A stretch of DNA of 31,857 bases from a virus, in IMG/VR virus record IMGVR_UViG_3300017917_002063, positions 1 to 31,857 of that record. One strand, 5' to 3'. The notes under the pieces were generated by a model. The model saw only the letters and a program-made list of their open reading frames with translations, ran no database searches and had not been told where the DNA came from. Each line of letters begins with the position of its first letter. Position 1 is the stretch's first letter. The position numbers were made by a program, and so were the translations under genes. This document shows positions 25,101 to 31,850 of this stretch, piece by piece.

Positions 25101-25338
25101 CGATTGGAAAGATGGATTTGAAGAAATTCATTCTCATAAAGGAGAAGACATTGGTGTAATTGCGCAAGAAGTTGAAGCAGTATTACCAATATTAGTAACA
25201 ACGAGAGAGCATGGATATAAAGCAGTTCAATACGAAAAAATCGTAGCATTACTAATTGAAGGTATTAAAGAACAACAATTACAAATAGAACAATTAAGAA
25301 TAGATTTAGATAATTGCAGAAATAACAAAGGGTTATAA
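22183..25338 (+). CDS. Tail fibre with S74 self-cleaving chaperone end, 1051 aa
   Basis: Residues 1-40 (MALKFRRGTTAQKSGSLQFG, then EPFVNTDLQTLQIGLDGGD) are an Mtd-like attachment domain. Residues 50-390 are coiled-coil-like repeats. Residues 390-545 hold the 150-residue cassette shared with two sister fibres, though more diverged here. Residues 560-925 contain VSGSSQV-type beta repeats with a near-exact internal duplication. Residues 935-1051 are an S74 chaperone (YYSSDIRLKENIRP, catalytic Ser947 and Lys952, then GEDIGVIAQEVEAVLPILV) ending in a long helix (KEQQLQIEQLRIDLDNCRNN). Self-cleavage before Ser947 is expected from the family. The last gene-internal residues NNKGL overlap an AAGGG that could weakly serve the next gene as an SD. 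Confidence 0.9.
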   Translation: MALKFRRGTTAQKSGSLQFGEPFVNTDLQTLQIGLDGGDIELVSKDDFNAFTSSVDSAAQSVRIDQLAAATASINAFTASQLTKDSTLATVTSSLQIETANLESFSASAILRLNNLETDTGSQNTRISVLETKATTLATVTSSLQIETSNLETFSASAIIRLTNIESTTSSINSLNTTQTSRLDQLSTFTASNGNTSLNSYTASNDTTNTAQTGRLNNLETTSASLLVETSNLELFSASAITRLDQLSTDTGSQNTRISVLETKATTLASVTSSLQIETSNLETFSASALLRLSSLETDTGSQNTRITTLESKATTLQTYTASVEGRFSTLATYTGSNDTTNTTQNSRLDQLSTFTASNGNTSLNSYTSSNDSKWSTLGTLSGSFARTNSSNIFNGNQTITGSLFISQDLVVAGSSSIQNISSSNLVIGTAFVTVNTNNPSSRYAGLIFVDSGSVGGSGSLFYDSIEDEMIFIHRGNGTNVTSSVILMGPQTYDNIGNETYPTTNRVLKSNGLEHVGNSNINDDGTTVSINSNTQITGSLTVSNGIIGSINATNGVVSGSAQITPLLPTGVVSGSSQVVGILSSLNSYTASNDTTNATQNSRLDQLSTDSGSQNTRITTLETKATTLASVTSSLQIETANLETFSASALIRLNNLETTTSSLATTYEGRASGAKTLFSGSSQVNYTQLSGISANIISASADSSTVDFTITGGSISANLIGGVVSGSSQVSYTGVSNIPAGIVSGSSQVNFTQLAGISANIISASTDSSTVDFTISGGSITANLIGGVVSGSSQVVGILASLNTYTGSTGNITSLNSYTSSATIRLNNLETTSASLVIDTNNLETFSSSALIRLNNLESTTASLATTYEGRASGAKTLFSGSSQVSYTGLSGIPAGIVSGSSQITLSSTTGGGTAASVQFGSLGIGTAASGVSGEIRATADITAYYSSDIRLKENIRPIDNALDKIRKISGNTYDWKDGFEEIHSHKGEDIGVIAQEVEAVLPILVTTREHGYKAVQYEKIVALLIEGIKEQQLQIEQLRIDLDNCRNNKGL
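22705..22745 (+). repeat. 41-nt exact repeat shared between two fibre genes, copy 2
   Basis: Identical to 10952-10992, about 11.7 kb away and in another gene. Confidence 0.9.
23350..23810 (+). repeat. Fibre cassette A, copy 3 (diverged)
   Basis: The same order of landmarks is recognisable (QDLVVAGSSSIQNISSSNLV, SSRYAGLIFVDSGS, SLFYDS, VILMGPQTYDNIGNE, GLEHVGNSNINDDG), but identity to copies 1 and 2 is much lower. Confidence 0.7.
24163..24230 (+). repeat. 68-nt internal repeat, copy 1 (1051-residue fibre)
   Basis: Differs at only 2 of 68 positions from 24766-24833 in the same gene and encodes SLATTYEGRASGAKTLFSGS. The high DNA identity marks a recent duplication or gene conversion. Confidence 0.9.
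24766..24833 (+). repeat. 68-nt internal repeat, copy 2 (1051-residue fibre)
   Basis: Second copy of the 24163-24230 repeat, 66 of 68 bases identical. Confidence 0.9.
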
Positions 25339-25339
25339 T

Positions 25340-26338
25340 ATGTATGATGTATATTACACCACCGCAGGAGGACCCTGGTTCAATAGTGGTGCAGATATGT
25401 GGGTAACACAATGGATAGAAGAGGTAGCACCAAAATTAGAGGTGAAACCTCTTCTACTATTCCATAGAAAAAAACCTGATAATTATACCGATTTCCAAAT
25501 AAACATAGATACGGTTTGGGAAACGGATGATAACGAAATCATAAAAATATTTGAAGGTGCGAGAAAAATACATATATTACATGGATACTATACTCCCACA
25601 AGAGCAATACATCAAAACTTAGAAAAAATTGATTCAATCGTATTTCATAATCTCACAAAAATATCGGTAATATCACAACAACATAAAAGTGATTTTTTAC
25701 ATTGGACAGCAGATTTACAATACGAAACAGAACTAATAGATAAAATTAAAAATAAAATTTGGGTAGGATTGTATCATTTTCCATATAAAACAGATAATCT
25801 ACATCATATTCCAAATGTTTATCAGTTTACTAAAAACAAAGAACTCTCAAATTCTATTAAAGTTGGATTTGCAGCAAGAAGTGAAGGTAGAAAGAATGTG
25901 GAGTTTTTAGATGGTTTGGAAAGTTTTATATTTACAAATTCCGAAACATTTAACAAATATTACAGAGTAAAATATGGATACAAATTCCAAAAAGGAAAAG
26001 TTTATAAATTTGATTACAAATTCAAAGAAAGGTTTTACGAACTTGATTGGGGTATATCTCACTCTTGTTTTGAATCAGAACCCTTCGGATACAGCATATT
26101 TGAGGCAGTGGATTGGGGTAAATTACCGATATTACACCAAAATTGGCATGTTCCTCTTGATTACAAATATAAAGCAAGTAATAGAGAAGAATTTATCAAA
26201 ACCTATGAAACACTTTGTAATGATGATTACGAAACAAAGAAAATAGAGCATCAAAAATTAAAGAATTGGATGCAAACTTATTTTTCGGACAAAGAAGAAT
26301 GGAAACAAAAACTTTTAGATATTTATAACGGAGAATAA
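25340..26338 (+). CDS. GT-B glycosyltransferase (EX7E motif)
   Basis: This 332-residue protein starts 1 nt after the fibre stop. It is the only clear enzyme within the adhesin island. Residues 175-190 (KVGFAARSEGRKNVEFLDG) resemble the nucleotide-sugar domain entry of GT4-type enzymes. FESEPFGYSIFEAVDWGKLP contains Glu247 and Glu255 in the EX7E arrangement typical of retaining GT-B glycosyltransferases. An N-terminal half with a GG-rich start (YYTTAGGPWFNSGADMW) and HGYY loop would form the acceptor domain. There is no signal peptide or membrane segment, so it is cytoplasmic. By position it may glycosylate a fibre protein or the adhesin encoded next, but it could act on DNA or host glycans instead. 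Confidence 0.75.
   Translation: MYDVYYTTAGGPWFNSGADMWVTQWIEEVAPKLEVKPLLLFHRKKPDNYTDFQINIDTVWETDDNEIIKIFEGARKIHILHGYYTPTRAIHQNLEKIDSIVFHNLTKISVISQQHKSDFLHWTADLQYETELIDKIKNKIWVGLYHFPYKTDNLHHIPNVYQFTKNKELSNSIKVGFAARSEGRKNVEFLDGLESFIFTNSETFNKYYRVKYGYKFQKGKVYKFDYKFKERFYELDWGISHSCFESEPFGYSIFEAVDWGKLPILHQNWHVPLDYKYKASNREEFIKTYETLCNDDYETKKIEHQKLKNWMQTYFSDKEEWKQKLLDIYNGE
26320..26327 (+). promoter_or_regulatory. AT box TATTTATA within end of glycosyltransferase gene
   Basis: An exact core (TATTTATA) preceded by GA, 18 nt before the Hint-adhesin start. It lies inside codons for LDIYN, so it may be a coincidence of coding sequence. Confidence 0.3.
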
Positions 26339-26345
26339 TACAATA

Positions 26346-28088
26346 ATGGCAAGAACTAATTTATCTTTAGGAAATTTATACAGAGCAGTAAGTGGTTCAG
26401 CGAGACCTGGAGCAGTATCTCTTAGTGGATTAGCAGGTGGTGGAACTAATATAAACTTACAATCATTCTCAATTGATGCAGTAACCGCATCTGTATTATA
26501 CACATATATTGTAGAAGGAACTTCTGAAAGTGCATCATTTACATTTACATCACAAGGTAGTAGACATCAATCAAAAGTTGCACCAGTAGTTGCAAATTAT
26601 TCTGTAAGTAGTAGTCAGTTTACTACCGGTTCATTAACTGCAGGAAGTGGAGTATCATCATTTGCATTTACAGCAGGAACTATTGCCGGTTCTACTTACG
26701 GTACAGAAAGAACTGATACAATGGTTTTGAAATATGCAGATGGGTATAATATAAATGCAACTAATTATAACTCAAACGTAAATGTAACACTTATATTAGT
26801 AGATGTTTACAATACGGTCAATCAACCAGATTTTTGTTTAGTATTTGGAACAAAAGTTAAATTAAGTGATGGAACTGAAATAAATGTTGAGGATATAAAT
26901 GTTGGAGATGAAATAAAAGCATGGGTTCCTGATGGGTTGCCTGATGAAAATCAAGATCCAGAAAGTGAAGGAGTAGATTGGACACTTTATCAATTAGAAG
27001 AATTAAGTGGAACACCTCAAAATGTAACTGTAAAAGATTTAACATTCAACTTTGCAGATGGATATTATTCTATAAACGGTGGTTTAATAAAAGCAACCGG
27101 AACTCACCCAATATATGTTTGGAACAGTGAAATTCAAAAATATAAATTCAAAACCATTGAAGAACTTATTTCTGGTGATAAATTAATTAAATACACAGAA
27201 GAAAATGGAGAAGAAGAAATTGTTGTTGATACCGTAGATTACATAGAAGAAGCAGTTGAAATCGTAACAATAAACGTTGAAAACTCCGACGTATTTATTT
27301 CAAATAATTTAATTTCTCATAACAAAGGAACAAAAACTCAACCAATGATTCCTGGTAACGGATTGGTAATGTATTTAGACCCATCAAAAACGGCATCATT
27401 TGCGGCAGGTTCATTACCTGCAACCGGAACACCATCAGTAGATTGGTTAGATTTAACTGGCTATGGAACCGGTGTTAGACCAGGTGCACAACCACCATTA
27501 TCATTAGCAAACTCTAACCCATCGTATAACAACGGTGCAGATAGAACTACAAGATATTATTCTTTTGATGGTGGTGATTTATTTTACAAAGATACTACAT
27601 CAAATATTAATGGTGGTATAACTCAATTTAATACCAATACCGGAACTATACATATTCTTATTCAACCTACAACAACATTAGGAACATCTACAAGACATAT
27701 ATTTGATTATGGTGGATATTATGGATTGGCAATAGAATCAACGGATAATTCAACACTAAACAGAGTTAAATTTTATGGAAGTTCTTTAGGTAATAGTTCC
27801 CAATTTACAACTTCTTTATCAACAACGGGGTTATGGTATATGATTTCGGCAACTTTTCAACCATCTGGAACCGTAACTGTTTATGTAAACGGAAGTTCAG
27901 TAGGAACATTTACAGCAGCAGCATTTTCAGCACCATCATCTACAAATTATCTAACAATAGGTGCAAATAGTGCAAGAACTTCATTTTGGAATGGTAGGAT
28001 TGGTCCAGTACTATTTTATAATGTTTTGCAATCAGCGACAAATATATCACGTGTATATAATCACTTTGCACAAACTTATATAATCTAA
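26346..28088 (+). CDS. Tail adhesin with internal Hint (intein-like) module and LamG-type lectin domain
   Basis: This 580-residue protein has three parts. Residues 1-163 are a beta-rich Ser/Thr/Gly virion domain ending YNTVNQPDF. Residues 164-326 are a Hint module: Cys164 in CLVFGTKVKLSDG followed by INVEDINVGDEI, the TxxH site Thr251-His254 in ATGTHPIYVW, a C-terminal strand VEIVTINVENSDVFISNNLI and the closing His325-Asn326. The next residue is Lys327, not Cys, Ser or Thr, so it resembles bacterial intein-like domains more than a canonical intein. There is no homing endonuclease. Residues 335-580 look like a LamG/concanavalin-type lectin (GNGLVMYLDPSK, later GLWYMISATFQPSGTVTVYV). Self-cleavage or splicing would separate or rejoin the 163- and 254-residue flanks. 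Confidence 0.85.
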   Translation: MARTNLSLGNLYRAVSGSARPGAVSLSGLAGGGTNINLQSFSIDAVTASVLYTYIVEGTSESASFTFTSQGSRHQSKVAPVVANYSVSSSQFTTGSLTAGSGVSSFAFTAGTIAGSTYGTERTDTMVLKYADGYNINATNYNSNVNVTLILVDVYNTVNQPDFCLVFGTKVKLSDGTEINVEDINVGDEIKAWVPDGLPDENQDPESEGVDWTLYQLEELSGTPQNVTVKDLTFNFADGYYSINGGLIKATGTHPIYVWNSEIQKYKFKTIEELISGDKLIKYTEENGEEEIVVDTVDYIEEAVEIVTINVENSDVFISNNLISHNKGTKTQPMIPGNGLVMYLDPSKTASFAAGSLPATGTPSVDWLDLTGYGTGVRPGAQPPLSLANSNPSYNNGADRTTRYYSFDGGDLFYKDTTSNINGGITQFNTNTGTIHILIQPTTTLGTSTRHIFDYGGYYGLAIESTDNSTLNRVKFYGSSLGNSSQFTTSLSTTGLWYMISATFQPSGTVTVYVNGSSVGTFTAAAFSAPSSTNYLTIGANSARTSFWNGRIGPVLFYNVLQSATNISRVYNHFAQTYII

Positions 28089-28112
28089 AATTGTTGTTTT
28101 GAAATAAAAGTT

Positions 28113-28122
28113 TATATTTATA
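28113..28122 (+). promoter_or_regulatory. AT box TATATTTATA, candidate late promoter of sheath gene
   Basis: A perfect copy 36 nt before the tail sheath ATG. An AGGAG directly after it is 30 nt from the start codon and therefore too far to act as a ribosome binding site. Confidence 0.55.
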
Positions 28123-28158
28123 AGGAGATAATAGAAAAATTAAACAATCATAAATAAA

Positions 28159-30390
28159 ATGGCAGAAAAAATTGTATCACCTGGTGTTTTTACAAAAGAA
28201 AACGACCTTTCATTTTTACAACAAGGAGTAGCTGAAATTGGTGCAGCATTTATTGGACCTTTCAAAGAAGGACCAGTAGTTCCTACAATCGTAAATACTC
28301 AAGCTGAATTCGAAACTCTTTTCGGAACAGTTGATGGAACATACTATACTCCTTTAGCAGTACAAAATTATTTAAGAGAAGCAGGAACTGTAACCGTTTG
28401 TAGAGTAGCGGGTATCGGTGGATATACCGAAACTGCACCTTTATTATTAACTGCAACTTCAGGAGCAGTATCTCAATCGTTGGGTATTCTATTTAATACT
28501 ACATCTGGTTCAAACGCAGGTTTTGTAGGTACTACTGTAACTACCGATACTGCTGGTGACTTTTTATTATCAGGTTCAAATGCCGGTTTATTATCAGCAT
28601 CTTTGGACTCAACCGATACAAACGATATTGAAGCAGTATTTGGTACATCTCCATACGGTTCTAAAAAACCATATGTTTATGGATTCTTTAAAAATTCTTC
28701 AATGAGTTTCAACTCTAATACGGCAGTATCTGTAACAGTATTAGGAAACCAAAACTTTGGATTTGATGCACAAGAAGCATTAACACCTACAATTCAATCA
28801 CAATTGATTAGTGGTGAAAGATATAACCTTTTCCAATTTGAAACTTTGGGAGTAGGAAATGCTGCAAACACAAAAGTTAAAATTGGTATTACAAATATCA
28901 AAGCGGCAGGAACTGTAAGTGGAACTGATTATGGTACATTCACAGTAGTTGTTAGAGCATTCGGTGATACTAATAAGAAAAAGAATGTATTAGAAACTTG
29001 GTCAAATGTAAACTTAGACCCTAATTCTCCTAACTATATTAGTAGAGTAATTGGTGATAGAAAATTATCAATTGATTCTGAAGGAAAAATAACTGAAACA
29101 GGTGATTGGGTAAATAACTCAAAATACATTAGAATTGCAAACTTAAACGAATCGGCACCTGTACAAGCAGTACCATTCGGACATGGTGCATATAAATTAC
29201 CAATTTCTGCATCATCTGCAGTTGGAGCATTAGTTCCAGAGGTAACATACATCACATCATCTGCAACTCAATATGGTGGTATTGATTTAGATGGTAATAC
29301 TGATAACTCAATTTACTTAAAACCAATTCCAACTGGAGCAGGTAACGGTGAAAACTTAGCATTTGGATTAGATGCGGCAAACGGAGGTTCATTATCAGTA
29401 GGTTCATCTTCAGCACAATTCATCGTTGGATTCCAAGAAGGATTTGATGGTGTAAACCCTGCAACACCTATTTATAAAGGTTCTGATATAACTGCAGGAA
29501 ACTCACAAGGTTTTGACCTTTCTACTTCAACCTCAAGTGGTTCGGTAGCATATGGTAAAGTAATCGCGGCACTATCAAATGCAGATGAGTTTGATATCAA
29601 TATGGTTGTGGCACCTGGTGTTATTAGAAGATTACACAGTGCAGTTGCAACTGATATATTGGATTTAGTTGAACAAAGAGATGATTGTTTCTATATTATG
29701 GATACAACCTCTCAAGGTGATTCTGTATCACAGGCAGTAACACAAGCTGAAGCAATTGATTCAAATATGGCAGCGACTTACTACCCTTGGGTTAAAACAA
29801 TTGATATCAATACTAACAAATTGATTTCAGTTCCACCATCAGTATTATTACCTGGCGTATTCGCAGCAAACGATAGAGTAGCAGCAGAATGGTTCGCACC
29901 AGCAGGTTTAAATAGAGGTGGTTTAATCGGAGCAGTTAGTGTATTAAACAGATTAACTCAATCTGAAAAAGATACCCTATACGAAGCAAAAGTAAACCCA
30001 ATCGTACAATTCCCTGGACAAGGTATTGTAGTATTCGGACAAAAAACATTGCAAGATAAACCATCAGCATTAGATAGAATCAACGTAAGAAGATTGTTAT
30101 TAACTGTAAGAAAATACATTGCATCTACATCAAGATACTTAGTATTCGAACAAAACACATCTACTACAAGAAATAGATTCTTAAATATTGTAAACCCTTA
30201 TTTGGAATCAATCCAACAAAGACAAGGTTTATACGCATTTAGAGTAGTAATGGATGAATCAAACAACACTCCGGATGTAATTGATAGAAACATTTTAAGA
30301 GGAGCTATCTACTTACAACCAACTAAGACAGCTGAATTCATACAAATTGATTTCAACATCTTACCGACCGGAGCAAGTTTTGGAGCATAA
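28159..30390 (+). CDS. Contractile tail sheath protein (T4 gp18-like)
   Basis: This 743-residue protein begins EKIVSPGVFTKENDLSFL and has QGVAEIGAAFIGPFKEGP and FGTVDGTYYTPLAVQNYL, the conserved N-terminal part of T4-like sheath proteins that links neighbouring subunits. The C-terminus (LESIQQRQGLYAFRVVMDES, then GAIYLQPTKTAEFIQIDFN) is the strongly conserved sheath core. It polymerises around the tail tube and contracts to drive the tube into the host. It is longer than T4 gp18 (659 residues), with variable Ser/Thr/Gly-rich insertions at about residues 95-200 and 370-470 likely on the outer surface. It is followed by the tube gene under its own AT box. Confidence 0.95.
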   Translation: MAEKIVSPGVFTKENDLSFLQQGVAEIGAAFIGPFKEGPVVPTIVNTQAEFETLFGTVDGTYYTPLAVQNYLREAGTVTVCRVAGIGGYTETAPLLLTATSGAVSQSLGILFNTTSGSNAGFVGTTVTTDTAGDFLLSGSNAGLLSASLDSTDTNDIEAVFGTSPYGSKKPYVYGFFKNSSMSFNSNTAVSVTVLGNQNFGFDAQEALTPTIQSQLISGERYNLFQFETLGVGNAANTKVKIGITNIKAAGTVSGTDYGTFTVVVRAFGDTNKKKNVLETWSNVNLDPNSPNYISRVIGDRKLSIDSEGKITETGDWVNNSKYIRIANLNESAPVQAVPFGHGAYKLPISASSAVGALVPEVTYITSSATQYGGIDLDGNTDNSIYLKPIPTGAGNGENLAFGLDAANGGSLSVGSSSAQFIVGFQEGFDGVNPATPIYKGSDITAGNSQGFDLSTSTSSGSVAYGKVIAALSNADEFDINMVVAPGVIRRLHSAVATDILDLVEQRDDCFYIMDTTSQGDSVSQAVTQAEAIDSNMAATYYPWVKTIDINTNKLISVPPSVLLPGVFAANDRVAAEWFAPAGLNRGGLIGAVSVLNRLTQSEKDTLYEAKVNPIVQFPGQGIVVFGQKTLQDKPSALDRINVRRLLLTVRKYIASTSRYLVFEQNTSTTRNRFLNIVNPYLESIQQRQGLYAFRVVMDESNNTPDVIDRNILRGAIYLQPTKTAEFIQIDFNILPTGASFGA

Positions 30391-30402
30391 AAATAAAAGT
30401 AA

Positions 30403-30412
30403 TATATTTATA
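30403..30412 (+). promoter_or_regulatory. AT box TATATTTATA, candidate late promoter of tube gene
   Basis: A perfect copy in the 49-nt gap, 27 nt before the tube ATG. TTTG at 30379-30382, 20 nt upstream, would fit a Bacteroidetes -33 box, but other copies lack this, so it may be chance. Confidence 0.55.
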
Positions 30413-30439
30413 GTAAGAAACAATTAAATAAAAAATAAA

Positions 30440-30928
30440 ATGGCAGAAGTATTAGAGTTTGATAAAATGTTTTATACCAATTTTGAACCAAAGTTAGGAA
30501 ACAGGTTCATTATGGAAATTGATGGTATAGAATCTTATTTAGTTAAAACTGCTAACAGACCGACTTTCACATCTGAAATCGTTGAGTTAGACCACATCAA
30601 CGTAAAAAGAAAGATTAAAGGTAAATCTAACTGGGATGATTTAGAAATCACTTTATATGACCCAATTGTTCCTTCAGGAGCACAGCAAGTTATGGAGTGG
30701 GTTAGACAATCACATGAATCATTGACAGGTAGAGATGGATATGCAGCGTTCTATAAGAAAGATATTACTTTCTATTTATTAGGACCAGTTGGTGATAAAG
30801 TAGAGCAGTGGACATTAAAAGGAGCATTTATCTCTCAAGCAAACTTTGGAGAATTAGATTGGGCATCAAACGACCCATTATCAATATCTTTAACTCTAAC
30901 ATATGATTACGCAATTCTTGAATTCTAA
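30440..30928 (+). CDS. Tail tube protein (T4 gp19-like)
   Basis: This 162-residue protein is almost the length of T4 gp19 (163 residues) and lies directly after the sheath gene, as gp18-gp19 do in T4. Visible family features are FEPKLGNRFIMEIDGIESYL near residue 14, the basic VKRKIKGKSNWDDLEITLYD block, and a C-terminal FGELDWASNDPLSISLTLTY strand pair. It stacks in hexameric rings to form the inner tube through which DNA passes. The start context AAATAAAATG lacks an SD. A strong terminator lies about 27 nt after the stop, consistent with a highly expressed gene with its own transcript end. Confidence 0.95.
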   Translation: MAEVLEFDKMFYTNFEPKLGNRFIMEIDGIESYLVKTANRPTFTSEIVELDHINVKRKIKGKSNWDDLEITLYDPIVPSGAQQVMEWVRQSHESLTGRDGYAAFYKKDITFYLLGPVGDKVEQWTLKGAFISQANFGELDWASNDPLSISLTLTYDYAILEF

Positions 30929-30954
30929 TAACTGAATTGTAAAACTTAAAACGG

Positions 30955-30985
30955 AAAGGGGAGACAGAAATGTTCTCCCTTTTTT
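30955..30985 (+). terminator. Strong Rho-independent terminator after tube gene
   Basis: AAAGGGGAGACA (30955-30966) pairs with TGTTCTCCCTTTT (30971 onward) through about 12 bp with a single T bulge, closing a GAAA loop and followed by a T-rich tract. It closely resembles the terminator behind the capsid gene. Confidence 0.85.
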
Positions 30986-31001
30986 ATTTTTTTGAAAATC
31001 A

Positions 31002-31011
31002 TATATTTATA
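31002..31011 (+). promoter_or_regulatory. AT box TATATTTATA, candidate late promoter of baseplate gene
   Basis: A perfect copy between the tube terminator and the baseplate gene, 23 nt before its ATG. Its position between a terminator and a gene supports a promoter role. Confidence 0.6.
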
Positions 31012-31034
31012 TATAAAATAAGAGTTATTATATT

Positions 31035-31850
31035 ATGGAACAAAACGTAGAACAACAAGTTACAAGAGGATTAGGTTCAACTCCTACTCAATCTCAAAAA
31101 AATTACCCATTCCCAACTGAAGTTATAAGTTTACCTTCAAAAGGATTATGTTATCCTGAATCATCTCCATTATCAAAAGGAGAACTTACAATCAAATTAA
31201 TGACGGCAAAAGAGGAAGATATTCTTACTTCAACTAATTTAATACGTAAGGGTATTCATTTGGATAAATTATTAGAATCAGTTGTAGTTGAAAGTGGTGT
31301 TAATATAAATGACCTCCTAATAGGTGATAAAAATGCAATTTTAGTAACATCAAGAATGTTAGCATTTGGACCAGAATACCAAGTTACAGTGAATGACCCA
31401 GGTGATGGAGAGCCGGTTGAAGTTACAGTAGACCTTTCTAAAATAAAAATAAAAGAAATTGATGAATCTAAATTAAATAGAAATAACGAATACGATTTTG
31501 TTTTACCTATTTCTAAAACTCCAATTAAATTCAAATTAGTTACTCATGGTGATGAACTTGCAATCAATAAAGATATAGAAGCAAGTGAAAAAACGTTAAA
31601 ACAAAGCAATGAAATCACTGCAAGATATAGAAGAATAATTGTAGAAGTGGATGGTAATAGAGATTTTGGATATATTAGTAATTTTGTATCCAATAGATTA
31701 TTAGCAGGTGATTCAAAAGCACTTCGTAAATATATTGCAGAAATTACTCCTGATTTAGACCTTAAATTTGATTATGAATCACCTCTGACAGGAGAGACGG
31801 AGGCTCTTCGTATTCCCTTTGGGATTGACTTTTTTTACCCTACCGAGTAA
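31035..31850 (+). CDS. Baseplate hub protein (T4 gp26-like)
   Basis: This 271-residue protein has the arrangement of the T4 gp26 baseplate family: a short extended N-terminus, then EVISLPSKGLCYPESSPL with GELTIKLMTAKEEDILTS and LIRKGIHLDKLLESVVV, a central beta region, and a C-terminal FDYESPLTGETEALRIPFGI ending FFYPTE. It would take part in assembly of the central baseplate hub. T4 gp26 is 208 residues, so it is somewhat longer. From memory, many homologues carry a Cys pair in the last segment (CPxC followed by a second pair) where this one has ESPLTGE, so a zinc knuckle seems absent. It lies after the tube gene with its own AT box. Confidence 0.8.
   Translation: MEQNVEQQVTRGLGSTPTQSQKNYPFPTEVISLPSKGLCYPESSPLSKGELTIKLMTAKEEDILTSTNLIRKGIHLDKLLESVVVESGVNINDLLIGDKNAILVTSRMLAFGPEYQVTVNDPGDGEPVEVTVDLSKIKIKEIDESKLNRNNEYDFVLPISKTPIKFKLVTHGDELAINKDIEASEKTLKQSNEITARYRRIIVEVDGNRDFGYISNFVSNRLLAGDSKALRKYIAEITPDLDLKFDYESPLTGETEALRIPFGIDFFYPTE

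Noticed and set aside
15568-25338. A diversity-generating retroelement, suggested by Mtd-like fibre N-termini
   Set aside because: No reverse transcriptase, no template/variable repeat pair with A-specific differences and no C-type lectin variable end is visible. Only the attachment domain type is shared.
25974-26246. 90-residue + strand open frame overlapping the glycosyltransferase gene
   Set aside because: It lies entirely inside a well-supported gene in another frame and has no recognisable domain.
26835-27323. Canonical splicing intein with homing endonuclease
   Set aside because: The module is only 163 residues with no LAGLIDADG or HNH motif, and the +1 residue is Lys, so it is described as a Hint/intein-like domain instead.
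5740-31011. Standard Bacteroidetes promoters (TTTG near -33 and TAnnTTTG near -7)
   Set aside because: Only one of the AT boxes (30403) has TTTG at about the right distance, so the -33 element is not a general feature here.
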